DNA of 64,000 nt from Pseudomonas sp. A34-9 (GTDB lineage Bacteria; Pseudomonadota; Gammaproteobacteria; Pseudomonadales; Pseudomonadaceae), in assembly GCF_029543085.1 (NCBI RefSeq), contig NZ_CP119967.1, positions 2,878,501 through 2,942,500 on the forward strand, read 5' to 3'. The position numbers were made by a program, and so were the translations under genes. The notes beneath the pieces were generated by a model, which was given only the letters and a program-made list of their open reading frames with translations, was not told the origin of the DNA and made no database searches. This document shows positions 7,309 to 17,200 of the stretch, piece by piece (within the stretch, counting starts at the first letter, position 1; each line of letters starts with the position of its first letter).

Positions 7309-9671
7309 AGGGGTCAGGATCCAAACCGGCACGTCTGGCGTTGCCGATGTTGCTGATGGCGTTGAGCGCGTGCAGCAACACCACCACACCGCAGAATCAG
7401 CCGCCGTTGCTGGTCGACAGTGAGCTGGGCCGGCCGCTGGCCAACACCCAGCGCAGCGGCGACGCGGTGCTCGACCGCGAGCGTGCACAGGCGCAGGCGC
7501 GACCCGTGCCGAAGCAATTGCACAACATCAGCAAGAGCGCGCGCAGCGGGACGGCGGCATCGGGCATTGCCTTGCCGAGCAATCCTTTGGGCGAGCAACC
7601 GGTGACGCTGAATTTTGTCGACGCCGATATTCAAGCGGTGGTGCGGGCGTTGTCGCGTTCGACCGGGCAGCAGTTTCTGGTCGACCCTCGGGTCAAGGGC
7701 ACGTTGACGCTGGTTTCCGAAGGTCAGGTGCCGGCGCGGCAGGCTTACGACATGCTGCTGGCGGCGTTGCGCATGCAGGGTTTCAGTGTGGTCGATGTCG
7801 GTGGTGTGGCGCAGGTGGTGCCGGAGGCGGATGCGAAGTTGCTCGGCGGGCCGATTTACAGCGCTGATAAACCGGCGGGCAACGGCATGCTCACCCGTAC
7901 GTTTCGCCTGCAATACGAGAACGCGGTGAACCTGATTCCGGTGCTGCGGCCGATTGTTTCGCCGAACAATCCGATCAACGCCTATCCGGGCAATAACACC
8001 ATCGTCATCACCGATTACGCCGAGAACCTGACCCGCGTTGCGCAGTTGATTGCGAGCATTGATTCGCCGAGTGCGATTGACACCGATGTGGTGCAGATCC
8101 AGAACGGTATTGCCGCCGACATTGCGCCGATGGTGGCGGATCTGCTCGATGCGCCGGGCAATGATCCGACGCAGAAAATCGCAGTGATCGGTGATCCGCG
8201 GTCCAACACCATCATCATTCGCGCTGGCAGCCCGGAGCGCACGGAGTTGGCGCGCAACCTGATCTACAAACTCGATAACGCGCAGAGCAATCCGAGCAAC
8301 TTGCACGTGGTTTATCTGCGCAACGCGCAAGCGGCGAAACTGGCGCAGGCCTTGCGCGGTTTGCTCACGGGCGAGAGCGACAGCGGCACCAGTGACAGTG
8401 CGCGTTCGGTGCTCAGTGCCATGGGGGCCAGCACTGGCGGCAACGCTGGGCAGACTGGCCAGAGCGGTACGCAATCCAGCGGCACGACATCGACCACCAA
8501 CAGCAGCGGAAGTACCGGCGGCAGTTACGCCCAAGGCAGTGGCGGCACCAGTAGCGGCGGTAATCAGGCCAGCGAACAGAACGTCGCCTTCAGTGCCGGC
8601 GGTGTGACCATCCAGGCCGACGCCACCACCAACACCTTGCTGATTTCCGCGCCGGAGCCGTTGTACCGCAACCTGCGCGAGGTGATCGATCTGCTCGACC
8701 AACGCCGCGCACAAGTGGTGATTGAAAGCCTGATTGTCGAAGTCGGCGAGGACGATGCCAGTGAGTTCGGTGTGCAGTGGCAGACCGGCAATCTCGGCGG
8801 TAAAGGCGTGATCGGCGGTGCGAATCTGGGTGGTTCGGGGATCAACACCAACGGCAAAACCAGCATCGATGTGCTGCCGCAGGGTCTGAACCTGGGGTAC
8901 GTCAGCGGCACCGTCGATATCCCCGGGATTGGCAAGATTCTGGATTTGAAAGTGCTGGCCCGCGCCTTGAAGAGCAAGGGCGGCACCAACGTGCTGTCAA
9001 CGCCGAACCTGCTGACGCTGGACAACGAAGCCGCGAGTATTTTTGTTGGCCAGACCATTCCGTTTGTCAGCGGTAGCTACGTCACCGGCGGTGGCGGTAC
9101 CAGCAACAACCCGTTCCAGACCGTGACCCGTGAAGAGGTCGGTTTGAAGCTCAATGTGCGCCCGCAGATTTCCGAGGGTGGCACGGTGAAGCTCGATATC
9201 TATCAGGAAGTCAGCAGCATTGATGAACGTGCTTCGGCCAGTGCCAATTCTGCGGGGATTGTCACCAACAAACGCGCCATCGACACCAGCATCCTGCTCG
9301 ATGACGGCCAGATCATGGTGCTCGGCGGCTTGCTCCAGGACGGTTACAGCCAGAGCAATGACGCGGTGCCATGGCTGGGGAGTATTCCGGGGATCGGCGC
9401 GCTGTTTCGCAACGAACGCCGGGCGATCACCAAGACCAACCTGATGGTGTTCCTGCGCCCGTACATCATTCGCGACAGCGAGGCGGGGCGCAGCATCACG
9501 CTCAATCGCTACGACTTCATGCGCCGGGCGCAGGGTGGTTTGCAGCCGGAACGCAGCTGGGCGATGCCGGACATGCAGGCACCGCAGTTGCCGACGGCGG
9601 CGCAGGGTGTGCCGGCGGTTTTACCTGGGTCGGGTCCGCGCGCGACTATCAAAGCGGTACCGATCCAATGA
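7305..9671 (+). CDS. gspD: type II secretion secretin GspD, lipoprotein type (HxcQ-like)
   Basis: A 788-residue outer-membrane secretin. The N-terminus ends in a lipobox (LMALSAC at about residues 18-24), so it is predicted to be a lipoprotein. Lipidated, self-piloting secretins are the hallmark of the Hxc system, and this is a main reason for the Hxc assignment. N0 starts at VTLNFVDADIQAVVRALS; N1-N3 follow; N3 carries a long Gly/Ser/Thr-rich insert (about residues 355-425). The secretin domain contains VPWLGSIPGIGALFRN and NLMVFLRPYII. A short Pro/Ala-rich tail ends the protein. Confidence 0.93.
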   Translation: MKGSGSKPARLALPMLLMALSACSNTTTPQNQPPLLVDSELGRPLANTQRSGDAVLDRERAQAQARPVPKQLHNISKSARSGTAASGIALPSNPLGEQPVTLNFVDADIQAVVRALSRSTGQQFLVDPRVKGTLTLVSEGQVPARQAYDMLLAALRMQGFSVVDVGGVAQVVPEADAKLLGGPIYSADKPAGNGMLTRTFRLQYENAVNLIPVLRPIVSPNNPINAYPGNNTIVITDYAENLTRVAQLIASIDSPSAIDTDVVQIQNGIAADIAPMVADLLDAPGNDPTQKIAVIGDPRSNTIIIRAGSPERTELARNLIYKLDNAQSNPSNLHVVYLRNAQAAKLAQALRGLLTGESDSGTSDSARSVLSAMGASTGGNAGQTGQSGTQSSGTTSTTNSSGSTGGSYAQGSGGTSSGGNQASEQNVAFSAGGVTIQADATTNTLLISAPEPLYRNLREVIDLLDQRRAQVVIESLIVEVGEDDASEFGVQWQTGNLGGKGVIGGANLGGSGINTNGKTSIDVLPQGLNLGYVSGTVDIPGIGKILDLKVLARALKSKGGTNVLSTPNLLTLDNEAASIFVGQTIPFVSGSYVTGGGGTSNNPFQTVTREEVGLKLNVRPQISEGGTVKLDIYQEVSSIDERASASANSAGIVTNKRAIDTSILLDDGQIMVLGGLLQDGYSQSNDAVPWLGSIPGIGALFRNERRAITKTNLMVFLRPYIIRDSEAGRSITLNRYDFMRRAQGGLQPERSWAMPDMQAPQLPTAAQGVPAVLPGSGPRATIKAVPIQ

Positions 9672-9705
9672 CTCCGCCATCGCCGCTTGATCTGGCAAAC
9701 GGACC

Positions 9706-9796
9706 TGTAGGAGCTGCCGAAGGCTGCGATCTGTTGATCTCGCTCTTCAGCGGCATGGAAAAAAGCAAAAGATCGCAGCCTGCGGCGGCTCCTACA
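9706..9796. repeat. REPIN-like inverted pair inside the secretion operon
   Basis: TGTAGGAGCTGCCGAAGG at the left faces CCTGCGGCGGCTCCTACA at the right, with GATCT/AGATC cores and about 40 spacer bases. The same family recurs in this window near 34988, 41726, 42621 and 53373. It separates the gspD stop from gspE, the only wide gap in an otherwise overlapping operon. Confidence 0.8.
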
Positions 9797-9816
9797 GGGA
9801 TCGGGGAGGGCATTAG

Positions 9817-11223
9817 ATGAGTGTGTTGCCTTACGCCTGGGCCAAGGCGCAGCGGATTTTGTTGTGCGATGGCGTGTTGACCGTGTGCCCGTCGACGCCG
9901 GGCTGGTCGATCAGTGAAGCGCGACGGCAGTTCGGCGCGACCACGATTCAGCGCGTGCGCGACGATGAGCTAGATGGTTTGCTGGCCGCGGCTTATGCCG
10001 ACACCGGCAGCGCGGCGGCGGTGGTTGGCGCCGCAGAAAACGAAGTCGATCTCGACCGCCTGATGCAGGACATGCCGGAAATCACCGACCTGCTCGACAC
10101 CCAGGACGGCGCGCCGGTGATCCGCATGATCAACGCCTTGCTCACCCAAGCCGCGCGCGACGAGGCCAGCGACATTCACATCGAACCCTTCGAAACCCAT
10201 TCGGTGGTGCGCTATCGCGTCGACGGCACGCTGCGTGACGTGGTCTCACCGCGCAAGGCGTTGCACGGCGCGCTGGTGTCGCGGATCAAGATCATGGCGC
10301 AGCTCGACATCGCTGAAAAACGCCTGCCGCAGGACGGTCGCATCGCTTTGCGCGTGGCCGGGCGGCCGATTGATATTCGTGTTTCAACGGTGCCGACCGG
10401 GCATGGCGAACGGGTGGTGATGCGCCTGCTCGACAAACAGGCCGGGCGCCTGCATCTGGAAACCCTCGGCATGGACGCGCAGGTGTTGGCCAAACTCGAT
10501 CACCTGATCCGCCAGCCCCACGGCATCGTGCTGGTCACCGGCCCTACTGGCAGCGGCAAGACCACCAGTCTCTACGCGGCACTGGCGCGGCTCGATGCGA
10601 GTACCAGCAACATCCTCACCGTGGAAGACCCGGTGGAATACGACCTGCCGGGCATCAGCCAGATTCAGGTCAACGCCAAGATCGACATGACCTTTGCCCT
10701 GGCACTGCGGGCGATTCTGCGCCAGGACCCGGACATCATCATGATCGGCGAGATCCGCGATCTGGAAACCGCACAAATCGCCGTGCAGGCGTCGCTGACC
10801 GGTCACCTGGTGCTGGCGACGTTGCACACCAACGACGCGGTGTCGGCGGTAAACCGCTTGATCGACATGGGCGTCGAGCCGTTTCTGCTGGCCTCGTCGA
10901 TGCTCGGCGTGCTCGCGCAACGGTTGGTGCGACGCCTGTGCAAGGAATGCAAACAGGAGGACCCGGCGGCACCGGGTACGTGGCGCCCGGTCGGTTGCCC
11001 GGCATGTAATCAAACCGGTTATAGCGGCCGCACCGGCATTCACGAATTGTTCTGCATCGACGACGACATCCGCACCCTGATTCACCAAGGGGCAGGGGAG
11101 CAGGCTTTGCGCGCATCGGCCGCGAAAGCCGGCATGTTCAGCCTGCGTGAGGACGGTGAGCGCTGGATCCGCAGCGGCGCCACCGCCCCCGAAGAAATCC
11201 TTCGTGTGACACGGGACGCCTGA
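9817..11223 (+). CDS. gspE: type II secretion ATPase GspE (HxcR-like)
   Basis: A 468-residue cytoplasmic ATPase that powers pseudopilus assembly. The N-terminal domain is short. The core shows EASDIHIEP, Walker [11 protein letters not shown] (about residue 245), the Asp box [20 protein letters not shown], Walker [14 protein letters not shown] and the His box ATLHTNDA. A tetracysteine zinc module (CKEC...CPAC) near residue 390 is typical of GspE/PilB. Translation is coupled to gspF by a TGATG overlap. Confidence 0.95.
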   Translation: MSVLPYAWAKAQRILLCDGVLTVCPSTPGWSISEARRQFGATTIQRVRDDELDGLLAAAYADTGSAAAVVGAAENEVDLDRLMQDMPEITDLLDTQDGAPVIRMINALLTQAARDEASDIHIEPFETHSVVRYRVDGTLRDVVSPRKALHGALVSRIKIMAQLDIAEKRLPQDGRIALRVAGRPIDIRVSTVPTGHGERVVMRLLDKQAGRLHLETLGMDAQVLAKLDHLIRQPHGIVLVTGPTGSGKTTSLYAALARLDASTSNILTVEDPVEYDLPGISQIQVNAKIDMTFALALRAILRQDPDIIMIGEIRDLETAQIAVQASLTGHLVLATLHTNDAVSAVNRLIDMGVEPFLLASSMLGVLAQRLVRRLCKECKQEDPAAPGTWRPVGCPACNQTGYSGRTGIHELFCIDDDIRTLIHQGAGEQALRASAAKAGMFSLREDGERWIRSGATAPEEILRVTRDA

Positions 11224-12434
11224 TGAATCGCTATCGTTTTGAAGCCGCCAACGCGACCGGCAAGATCGAATCCGGGTACCTTGAGGCGGACAGTCAGGGC
11301 GCTGCTTTCAGTGTTTTACGCGGGCGCGGGTTGACCGCGTTGTCGGTGCACAAGGAAAGCAATGTCGCCAGCCATGGCGGCGGCGGATTGTTCAGCGCCA
11401 AACTCTCGGACAACGATCTGGCCTGGGCCACCCGACAACTGGCGAGCCTGCTCGGCGCCAGTCTGCCGCTGGAGGCCGCATTGAGCGCGACCGTCGAACA
11501 GGCCGAGAAAAAGCACATCGCCCACACCCTCAGTGCCGTACGCGCCGATGTGCGCAGCGGTATGCGTCTGGCGGAATCGCTGGCGGCGCGGCCACGGGAT
11601 TTTCCGGAGATTTATCGCGCGCTGATTGCGGCGGGGGAAGAGTCCGGGGATCTGGCGCAGGTGATGGAACGTCTCGCCGACTACATCGAGGAGCGCAACA
11701 ACCTGCGCGGCAAGATTCTTACCGCGTTTATCTATCCGGGCGTGGTTGGGTTGGTCTCGATCGGTATCGTGATTTTTCTGCTCAGTTACGTGGTGCCGCA
11801 GGTGGTGAGTGCGTTTTCCCAAGCGCGGCAGGATTTGCCGGGGCTGACCTTGGCGATGCTCAACGCGAGTGATTTCATCCGCAGTTGGGGCTGGCTCTGC
11901 GCCGGGATCATGGCCGGCGCGTTTTGGAGCTGGCGCCTGTATTTACGTAATCCGGCGGCGCGGTTGAGTTGGCATCATCGGGTGCTGAAGCTGCCGCTTT
12001 TCGGGCGTTTTATTCTCGGGCTGAACACCGCACGTTTTGCCTCGACGCTGGCGATTCTTGGCGGCGCCGGGGTGCCGTTATTAAGAGCACTGGAAGCTGC
12101 GCGGCAGACCTTGTCCAATGACCGCTTGAGTTTGAGCGTCACTGAGGCCACGGCCAAGGTGCGTGAAGGTGTGAACCTGGCGGCAGCGCTGCGCGTGGAA
12201 AACGTCTTCCCGCCGGTGCTGATTCACTTGATCGCCAGTGGCGAAAAAACCGGGTCGTTACCACCGATGCTTGAGCGAGCGGCGCAAACCCTGTCCCGCG
12301 ATATCGAACGGCGGGCGATGGGCATGACCGCGCTGCTGGAGCCGCTGATGATTGTGGTGATGGGCGGGGTGGTGCTGGTGATTGTGATGGCAGTGTTGTT
12401 GCCGATCATTGAGATCAATCAGCTGGTCCAGTAG
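11223..12434 (+). CDS. gspF: type II secretion inner-membrane platform protein GspF (HxcS-like)
   Basis: A 403-residue polytopic protein with two T2SSF domains. The first (about 65-190) contains LASLLGASLPLEAAL and SGDLAQVMERLADYIEERN, followed by a membrane helix. The second (about 270-390) contains FASTLAILGGAGVPLLRALEAA and SGEKTGSLPPMLERAA, followed by a C-terminal helix (MIVVMGGVVLVIVMAVLLPI). It anchors the platform and contacts GspE. Last gene of the operon; a REPIN follows. Confidence 0.95.
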   Translation: MNRYRFEAANATGKIESGYLEADSQGAAFSVLRGRGLTALSVHKESNVASHGGGGLFSAKLSDNDLAWATRQLASLLGASLPLEAALSATVEQAEKKHIAHTLSAVRADVRSGMRLAESLAARPRDFPEIYRALIAAGEESGDLAQVMERLADYIEERNNLRGKILTAFIYPGVVGLVSIGIVIFLLSYVVPQVVSAFSQARQDLPGLTLAMLNASDFIRSWGWLCAGIMAGAFWSWRLYLRNPAARLSWHHRVLKLPLFGRFILGLNTARFASTLAILGGAGVPLLRALEAARQTLSNDRLSLSVTEATAKVREGVNLAAALRVENVFPPVLIHLIASGEKTGSLPPMLERAAQTLSRDIERRAMGMTALLEPLMIVVMGGVVLVIVMAVLLPIIEINQLVQ

Positions 12435-12465
12435 TGGTGTGTCTGAAATATTGATGGTGTCTGGG

Positions 12466-12546
12466 CTGGCCCCTTCGCGAGCAGGCTCGCTCCCACAGGG
12501 GAATGCATTTCAAATGTGGGAGCGAGCCTGCTCGCGAAGGGGCCAG
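12466..12546. repeat. REPIN (inverted REP pair) after gspF
   Basis: CTGGCCCCTTCGCGAGCAGG and its inverted copy flank a short spacer; this is the classical GCGAGCAGGCTCGCTCCCAC REP type in tail-to-tail arrangement. The gap from 12435 to 12903 otherwise holds only the upstream region of the phosphatase gene; no further gene is seen in it. Confidence 0.85.
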
Positions 12547-12903
12547 TCAGGGCAACAAATAATCAATCTTTTTTCCACGACTTCAGCATCACCCGACCCT
12601 CGATTCCGCCATCCTCGGGTTCTCCTTTCTGTCATCTGCAACCACCCGCCAACGCCTCCAGCCCGATTCAACCAAACCCGCGATCCAGACGCTGCGCAGC
12701 ATCCTCCAAACACCCGAGAAAATCCCTTCAGAAACAGCCCGCACCTCCCGAGGTTTTTTCCTTTATCTGTCACCGGAAACTGCGAATTTCTCAGTGCGAC
12801 TTAACCAAGGCCAACGCTAGCGAGGGCCAGTTGAGTCCTCCCTGTGTCATGCAAGCCATCCGAAACCCTGTGTTCCCAAAACCAGTTGAAAAGGAGATTC
12901 TTC

Positions 12904-14013
12904 ATGTTCAAGCGCACTCTGATCGCAGCTTCCCTGACCGTCGCTGCCCTGGCTTCCGCCCAGGCCATGGCTGCCAACGTAACCGGTGGTGGCGCGACTC
13001 TGCCTGCCGCTCTGTACAAAGGCTCTAGCAACAGCATCCTGCCAGCCAACTTCAGCTACGTCGGTACCGGTAGCGGCACCGGCAAGACTGCGTTCCTGAC
13101 CAACAACTCGGCGCTGTTCAGCACCACCGGTTCGGTTCACTTCGCCGGTAGCGACTCGATCCTCAGCGCTTCGGAAATCAGCACCTACAACGCCAACTTC
13201 GGCGCTTCGTACGGCCCGCTGATCCAGCTGCCATCGGTGGCCACTTCGGTTGCCATTCCTTACAAAAAATCCGGTCAGACCGCTCTGAACCTGACCAGCG
13301 CTCAGCTGTGCGATGCCTTCTCCGGCGCCAAAACCACCTGGGGCGATCTGCTGGGCACTGCCGACACCACGCCGATCCGCGTTGTTTATCGCAACGTTTC
13401 CAGCGGTACTTCGGAAATCCTGACCCGTCACTTGAACTCGATCTGCCCGACCAAATTCGCCACCAACTCCACCTTCACCAGCGCTCGTCTGCCAGCCGGT
13501 TCGACCCTGCCTTCGAACTGGGTAGGCGTTGCCGGTACTGCTGACGTGGCCACTCAGGTCAACGCTGTTGACGGCTCCATCGGTTACGTCGGTCCGGACG
13601 GTGTGAACGCCGCCAGCAACGCAGTGGTTGCTCGCGTCAACGGCGTACAGCCAACCACCGCCAACGTTTCGCTGGCACTGGGTTCGGCTGCTCTGCCAAC
13701 CACCCCTTCGAACCCTTCGCAGTGGGTACCGGTCGTTCCTAACCCAGCCAGCGGTTACCCGATCGTGGCTTACACCAACTTCATCTTCGGCCAGTGCTAC
13801 AAGGACGCAACCGTGGCTGCTGATGTCAAAGCCTTCCTGACCACCCACTACAGCAACCCGGGCAACAACGCTGCCACCATCGCCCACAGCTTCACTCCGG
13901 TTCCAACCAACTGGAAAGCGGCTGTGACTGCCAACTTTGTCACCAACACCTCGGGCAACAACCTGGACATCAACAACGCCAGCGTCTGCAACGCTGTCGG
14001 TCGTCCTTTGTAA
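12904..14013 (+). CDS. secreted DING/PstS-like alkaline phosphatase (LapA-type)
   Basis: A 369-residue exported protein. The Sec signal peptide is MFKRTLIAASLTVAALASAQ then AMA, after which the mature N-terminus ANVTGGGATLPAAL resembles the DINGGGATLP start of DING proteins. YVGTGSGTGKTAFLTNN and VHFAGSDSILSASEI are the phosphate-binding segments of the PstS-like fold. In P. aeruginosa the phosphatase LapA (PA0688), of this family, is the Hxc substrate and is encoded right after the hxc operon, as here. This LapA is unrelated to the biofilm adhesin of the same name. AAGGAG at 12890-12895 fixes the start; a strong terminator follows. Confidence 0.88.
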   Translation: MFKRTLIAASLTVAALASAQAMAANVTGGGATLPAALYKGSSNSILPANFSYVGTGSGTGKTAFLTNNSALFSTTGSVHFAGSDSILSASEISTYNANFGASYGPLIQLPSVATSVAIPYKKSGQTALNLTSAQLCDAFSGAKTTWGDLLGTADTTPIRVVYRNVSSGTSEILTRHLNSICPTKFATNSTFTSARLPAGSTLPSNWVGVAGTADVATQVNAVDGSIGYVGPDGVNAASNAVVARVNGVQPTTANVSLALGSAALPTTPSNPSQWVPVVPNPASGYPIVAYTNFIFGQCYKDATVAADVKAFLTTHYSNPGNNAATIAHSFTPVPTNWKAAVTANFVTNTSGNNLDINNASVCNAVGRPL

Positions 14014-14034
14014 GCCTCGCTTCACGGCAATGAA

Positions 14035-14069
14035 ATGGCAGCAGCCTTCGGGCTGCTGCCATTTTTTTT
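14035..14069 (+). terminator. rho-independent terminator after the DING phosphatase gene
   Basis: A perfect 12-base stem (ATGGCAGCAGCC with GGCTGCTGCCAT) around a TTCG loop, followed by eight T residues. It ends the phosphatase transcript before the TpsA gene. Confidence 0.95.
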
Positions 14070-14203
14070 GGCCGATCTACTCCTCATTCATGAAGTTTGT
14101 GTGACATCCGTTCGGTCGCGGCCTTCGCCAACCGCCTATGTCGTAACAGCAGGGGCAAGCCGACCTGCGGCCTCGTGTGGCAAACAAAAAGGATCTCGTA
14201 GTG

Positions 14204-17200
14204 ATGCTCGCTCGCCCATCCCGTCGCAGTACCCGTGTTCAGCCTCGGCAGCGCATGGCCGCCGATCCGGCGTTGTGGTTGCTCAAGCCCCTGGCGCAGG
14301 CGATTGCCTTGTGCCTGGTGGCGGGCAGTGCCGAGGCGGCGACCGCATTCAGTTCGGGATGGTTTGCCGCCAAGGGGGCGGCGCAACAGGCCGCCGCAGC
14401 ACGCCCGAGCGTGGGCGGATTACCGGGGATGACGCCACCGCTGGCGCAGCAGCAAAAAGCCAGCCAGCAGTTGCAGCGCTCGATTCAGACTCTGAACAAC
14501 ACCGTAGCTGCGATTGCGGCGCAACAGGCAGCGCAGGCGGCCGGTCGTGCGGCGGCACTGGGCACGGTGCAGTTTGTGCCTGACGGTCTGGGTGAGGGCG
14601 GCCTGAAGGTCGACAACAGCCTCACGCAAGGTTGGCAGAACGCCAAAGGCCCGCAGCAGACTCAGGCCGACGGCAAGACTGCGGTGAAGATCGAGCAGAC
14701 CGCCGACAAGGCGATTCTCAACTGGGAGACCTTCAACGTCGGGCGCAACACCACGGTCGAGTTCGCCCAGCAGTCAAACTGGGCGGTGCTCAACCGGGTC
14801 AACGACCCGAGCGCGCGGGCCAGCCAGATTCAGGGCCAGATCAAGGGTGACGGCACGGTGATGCTGATCAACCGCAACGGCATCGTGTTCAGCGGCACCA
14901 GCCAAGTCAACGTGCGCAACCTGGTGGCCGCAGCCGCCAACATCACTGATATCCAGTTCCGCGACCGGGGCCTGTATTTCGACAGCACCGGCAGCCAGCC
15001 GACGTTCACCGACGCGGCCGGCAAAGTGCTGGTGGAACGCGGTGCGTCCATCGAGACGGCGCGGCCGACCAAATCAACGGATGCCGGCGGCTATGCCTTG
15101 CTGCTCGGCAGCGAAGTGCAGAACGACGGCAGCATCAACACCGCCAAGGGCCAAACCGTGCTCGGCGCAGGCGATCGCTTTTACATTCGCAAAGGCTCGG
15201 GCACTGAAGGCAACGCCTTTTCCACGACGTTTGGTAACGAAGTCACGCCGGTCTTCAAGACTGGCAGCGCTGCCGGCAAGGTCAGCAACAACGGTCTGAT
15301 TCAGGCCGCAACCGGCGACATCACCCTGACCGGCCACGAGGTCGAGCAAAGCGGCGTGTTGCTGGCCAGCACTTCGGTCGCGACTCGGGGCACGATCCAC
15401 TTGCTCAATCCGGCCACCGATAACCAGGGCAGCGTGACGCTGGGGCAGGGCAGCGCGACGGCGATCCTGCTCGACAGCAGCGACCTGACCGCCCTCGACA
15501 GTCAGCGTCAGGCCGCCCTGACCGGGGTTACCCCGAACAACAGGATTCGCGGCGATCAGTCGCGTATCGACATCCAGAGCGGCGGCAGCGTCGAGTTCCA
15601 GAACGGCTCGATCACCCTGGCCACTGGCGGCCAGGTAGCGGTGGCGGCGCAGCGTCGCAGCCTGGTGCGTGACGGCGCGATGATCGATGTGTCTGGAGCC
15701 ATCGGCGTGAAAGTCGCGATGGAATCCAACAGCATCAAGATCAACGTCCAGGGCAACGAGCAGCGCGATGCCTCGGTCAACCGCGATAAAGGTGCGCTCA
15801 ACAGCAATGATGTGTGGGTCGATGTGCGCGAACTGGTCTACGTCCCGGCCGGCACCAACGGCTACGCCACGGATCGCTGGTACACGGCGGGCGGTCTGCT
15901 GGAGGTCGGCGGCTATCTCGGCACCCAGGGCCACAGCATCGGCGAGTGGATGGCCCAGGGCGGCATGGTGAATTTTGCCGGCAATGATGTGGTGACCGAA
16001 AAAGGTTCGCTGATCAACCTGTCCGGCGGCACGCTGGATGTACAAAGCGGCGAGATTCGCCAGAGCTGGCTGCGCGGTGCCGACGGGCGTCTGTATGAAA
16101 TCTCCAGGGCCCCGGGAGATCTGCTCTACACCGGGCTGTACAAGGGCTATGAAGACAGCAGTCAGCGCTGGGGCCAGACGAGTTATTACTACAACCCGTT
16201 GATTGCGCCGTCCAAGCGTCAGGAATCGGGTTACACCGTGGGTCGCGATGCCGGGCAACTGGTGATCGGCACCCGCAACGCCGTGCTGGAAGGCCAGTTG
16301 CTTGGCGAGGTTTACCAGGGCGAACGCCAGACCCAGGCACCGCGTGCGGTACTCGATGGCTATGCGCAGAGTCAGACGGCGCTGGCGCGGCGCGGGCAGT
16401 TGATTGTCGGCAGTTACGACCCGGCGTACGTGGCGGCTTCCGGTGGCTTGCTCTATGGGCTCAATCCGCTGCTCGATCAGGTGCAGATCGGCGGTAAACG
16501 GCCGGTTGACGGCAATGATCGGGATCTGACCGCTGCGGTGTCCGATGCGCGCAGCGGCAAGCTGTTTCTTGATGCCGGGCAACTCAGCGACTGGCAACTG
16601 GGCGCGCTGAAAGTCGCGGCCAGAGAACAGATCGATGTGCAAGGTGCCGTCACCGTCGACAATGGCGGCGACATCACCCTTTACGGGCCGGACGTGCAGG
16701 TCAACGCCGACCTGACCGCGCGCGGTGGCAGCCTGCACCTGGGCAACGTGCTCAATCAGCTCAACACTGATCGCCTGACCGACACCCGGCTCGTCGCACC
16801 GACCGGCAAGGCCACCCGCGTGAGTGTGGCCGAAGGGGCGCAACTGGACACGCGCGGTCTGTGGAGCAACCTGCGGACCAACCCGGATGATGCCGCGAGC
16901 CTGGCGTATCTGGACGGTGGCGTGGTGTCGATCCGCAGTAGCGGTGATATCGAAATCGGTGCCGACAGTCTGCTGGACGTGTCTTCCGGCGGCGCGATTC
17001 TGGCCAATGGCAAGACTCGCGGTGGCAAAGGCGGTGATGTGACGCTGGAGTCCAGCGCCTTGTCTGCGCCGGGTGACAGCCACCTGACCCTGGACGGCCA
17101 ACTGCGCGGTTACGGTGTGTCCGGCGGCGGTCGACTGCTGATTCAGGCGGGCGACATCCTCATCGGCCAGTCCGATAAACCCCTTGCCGACAACACGCTG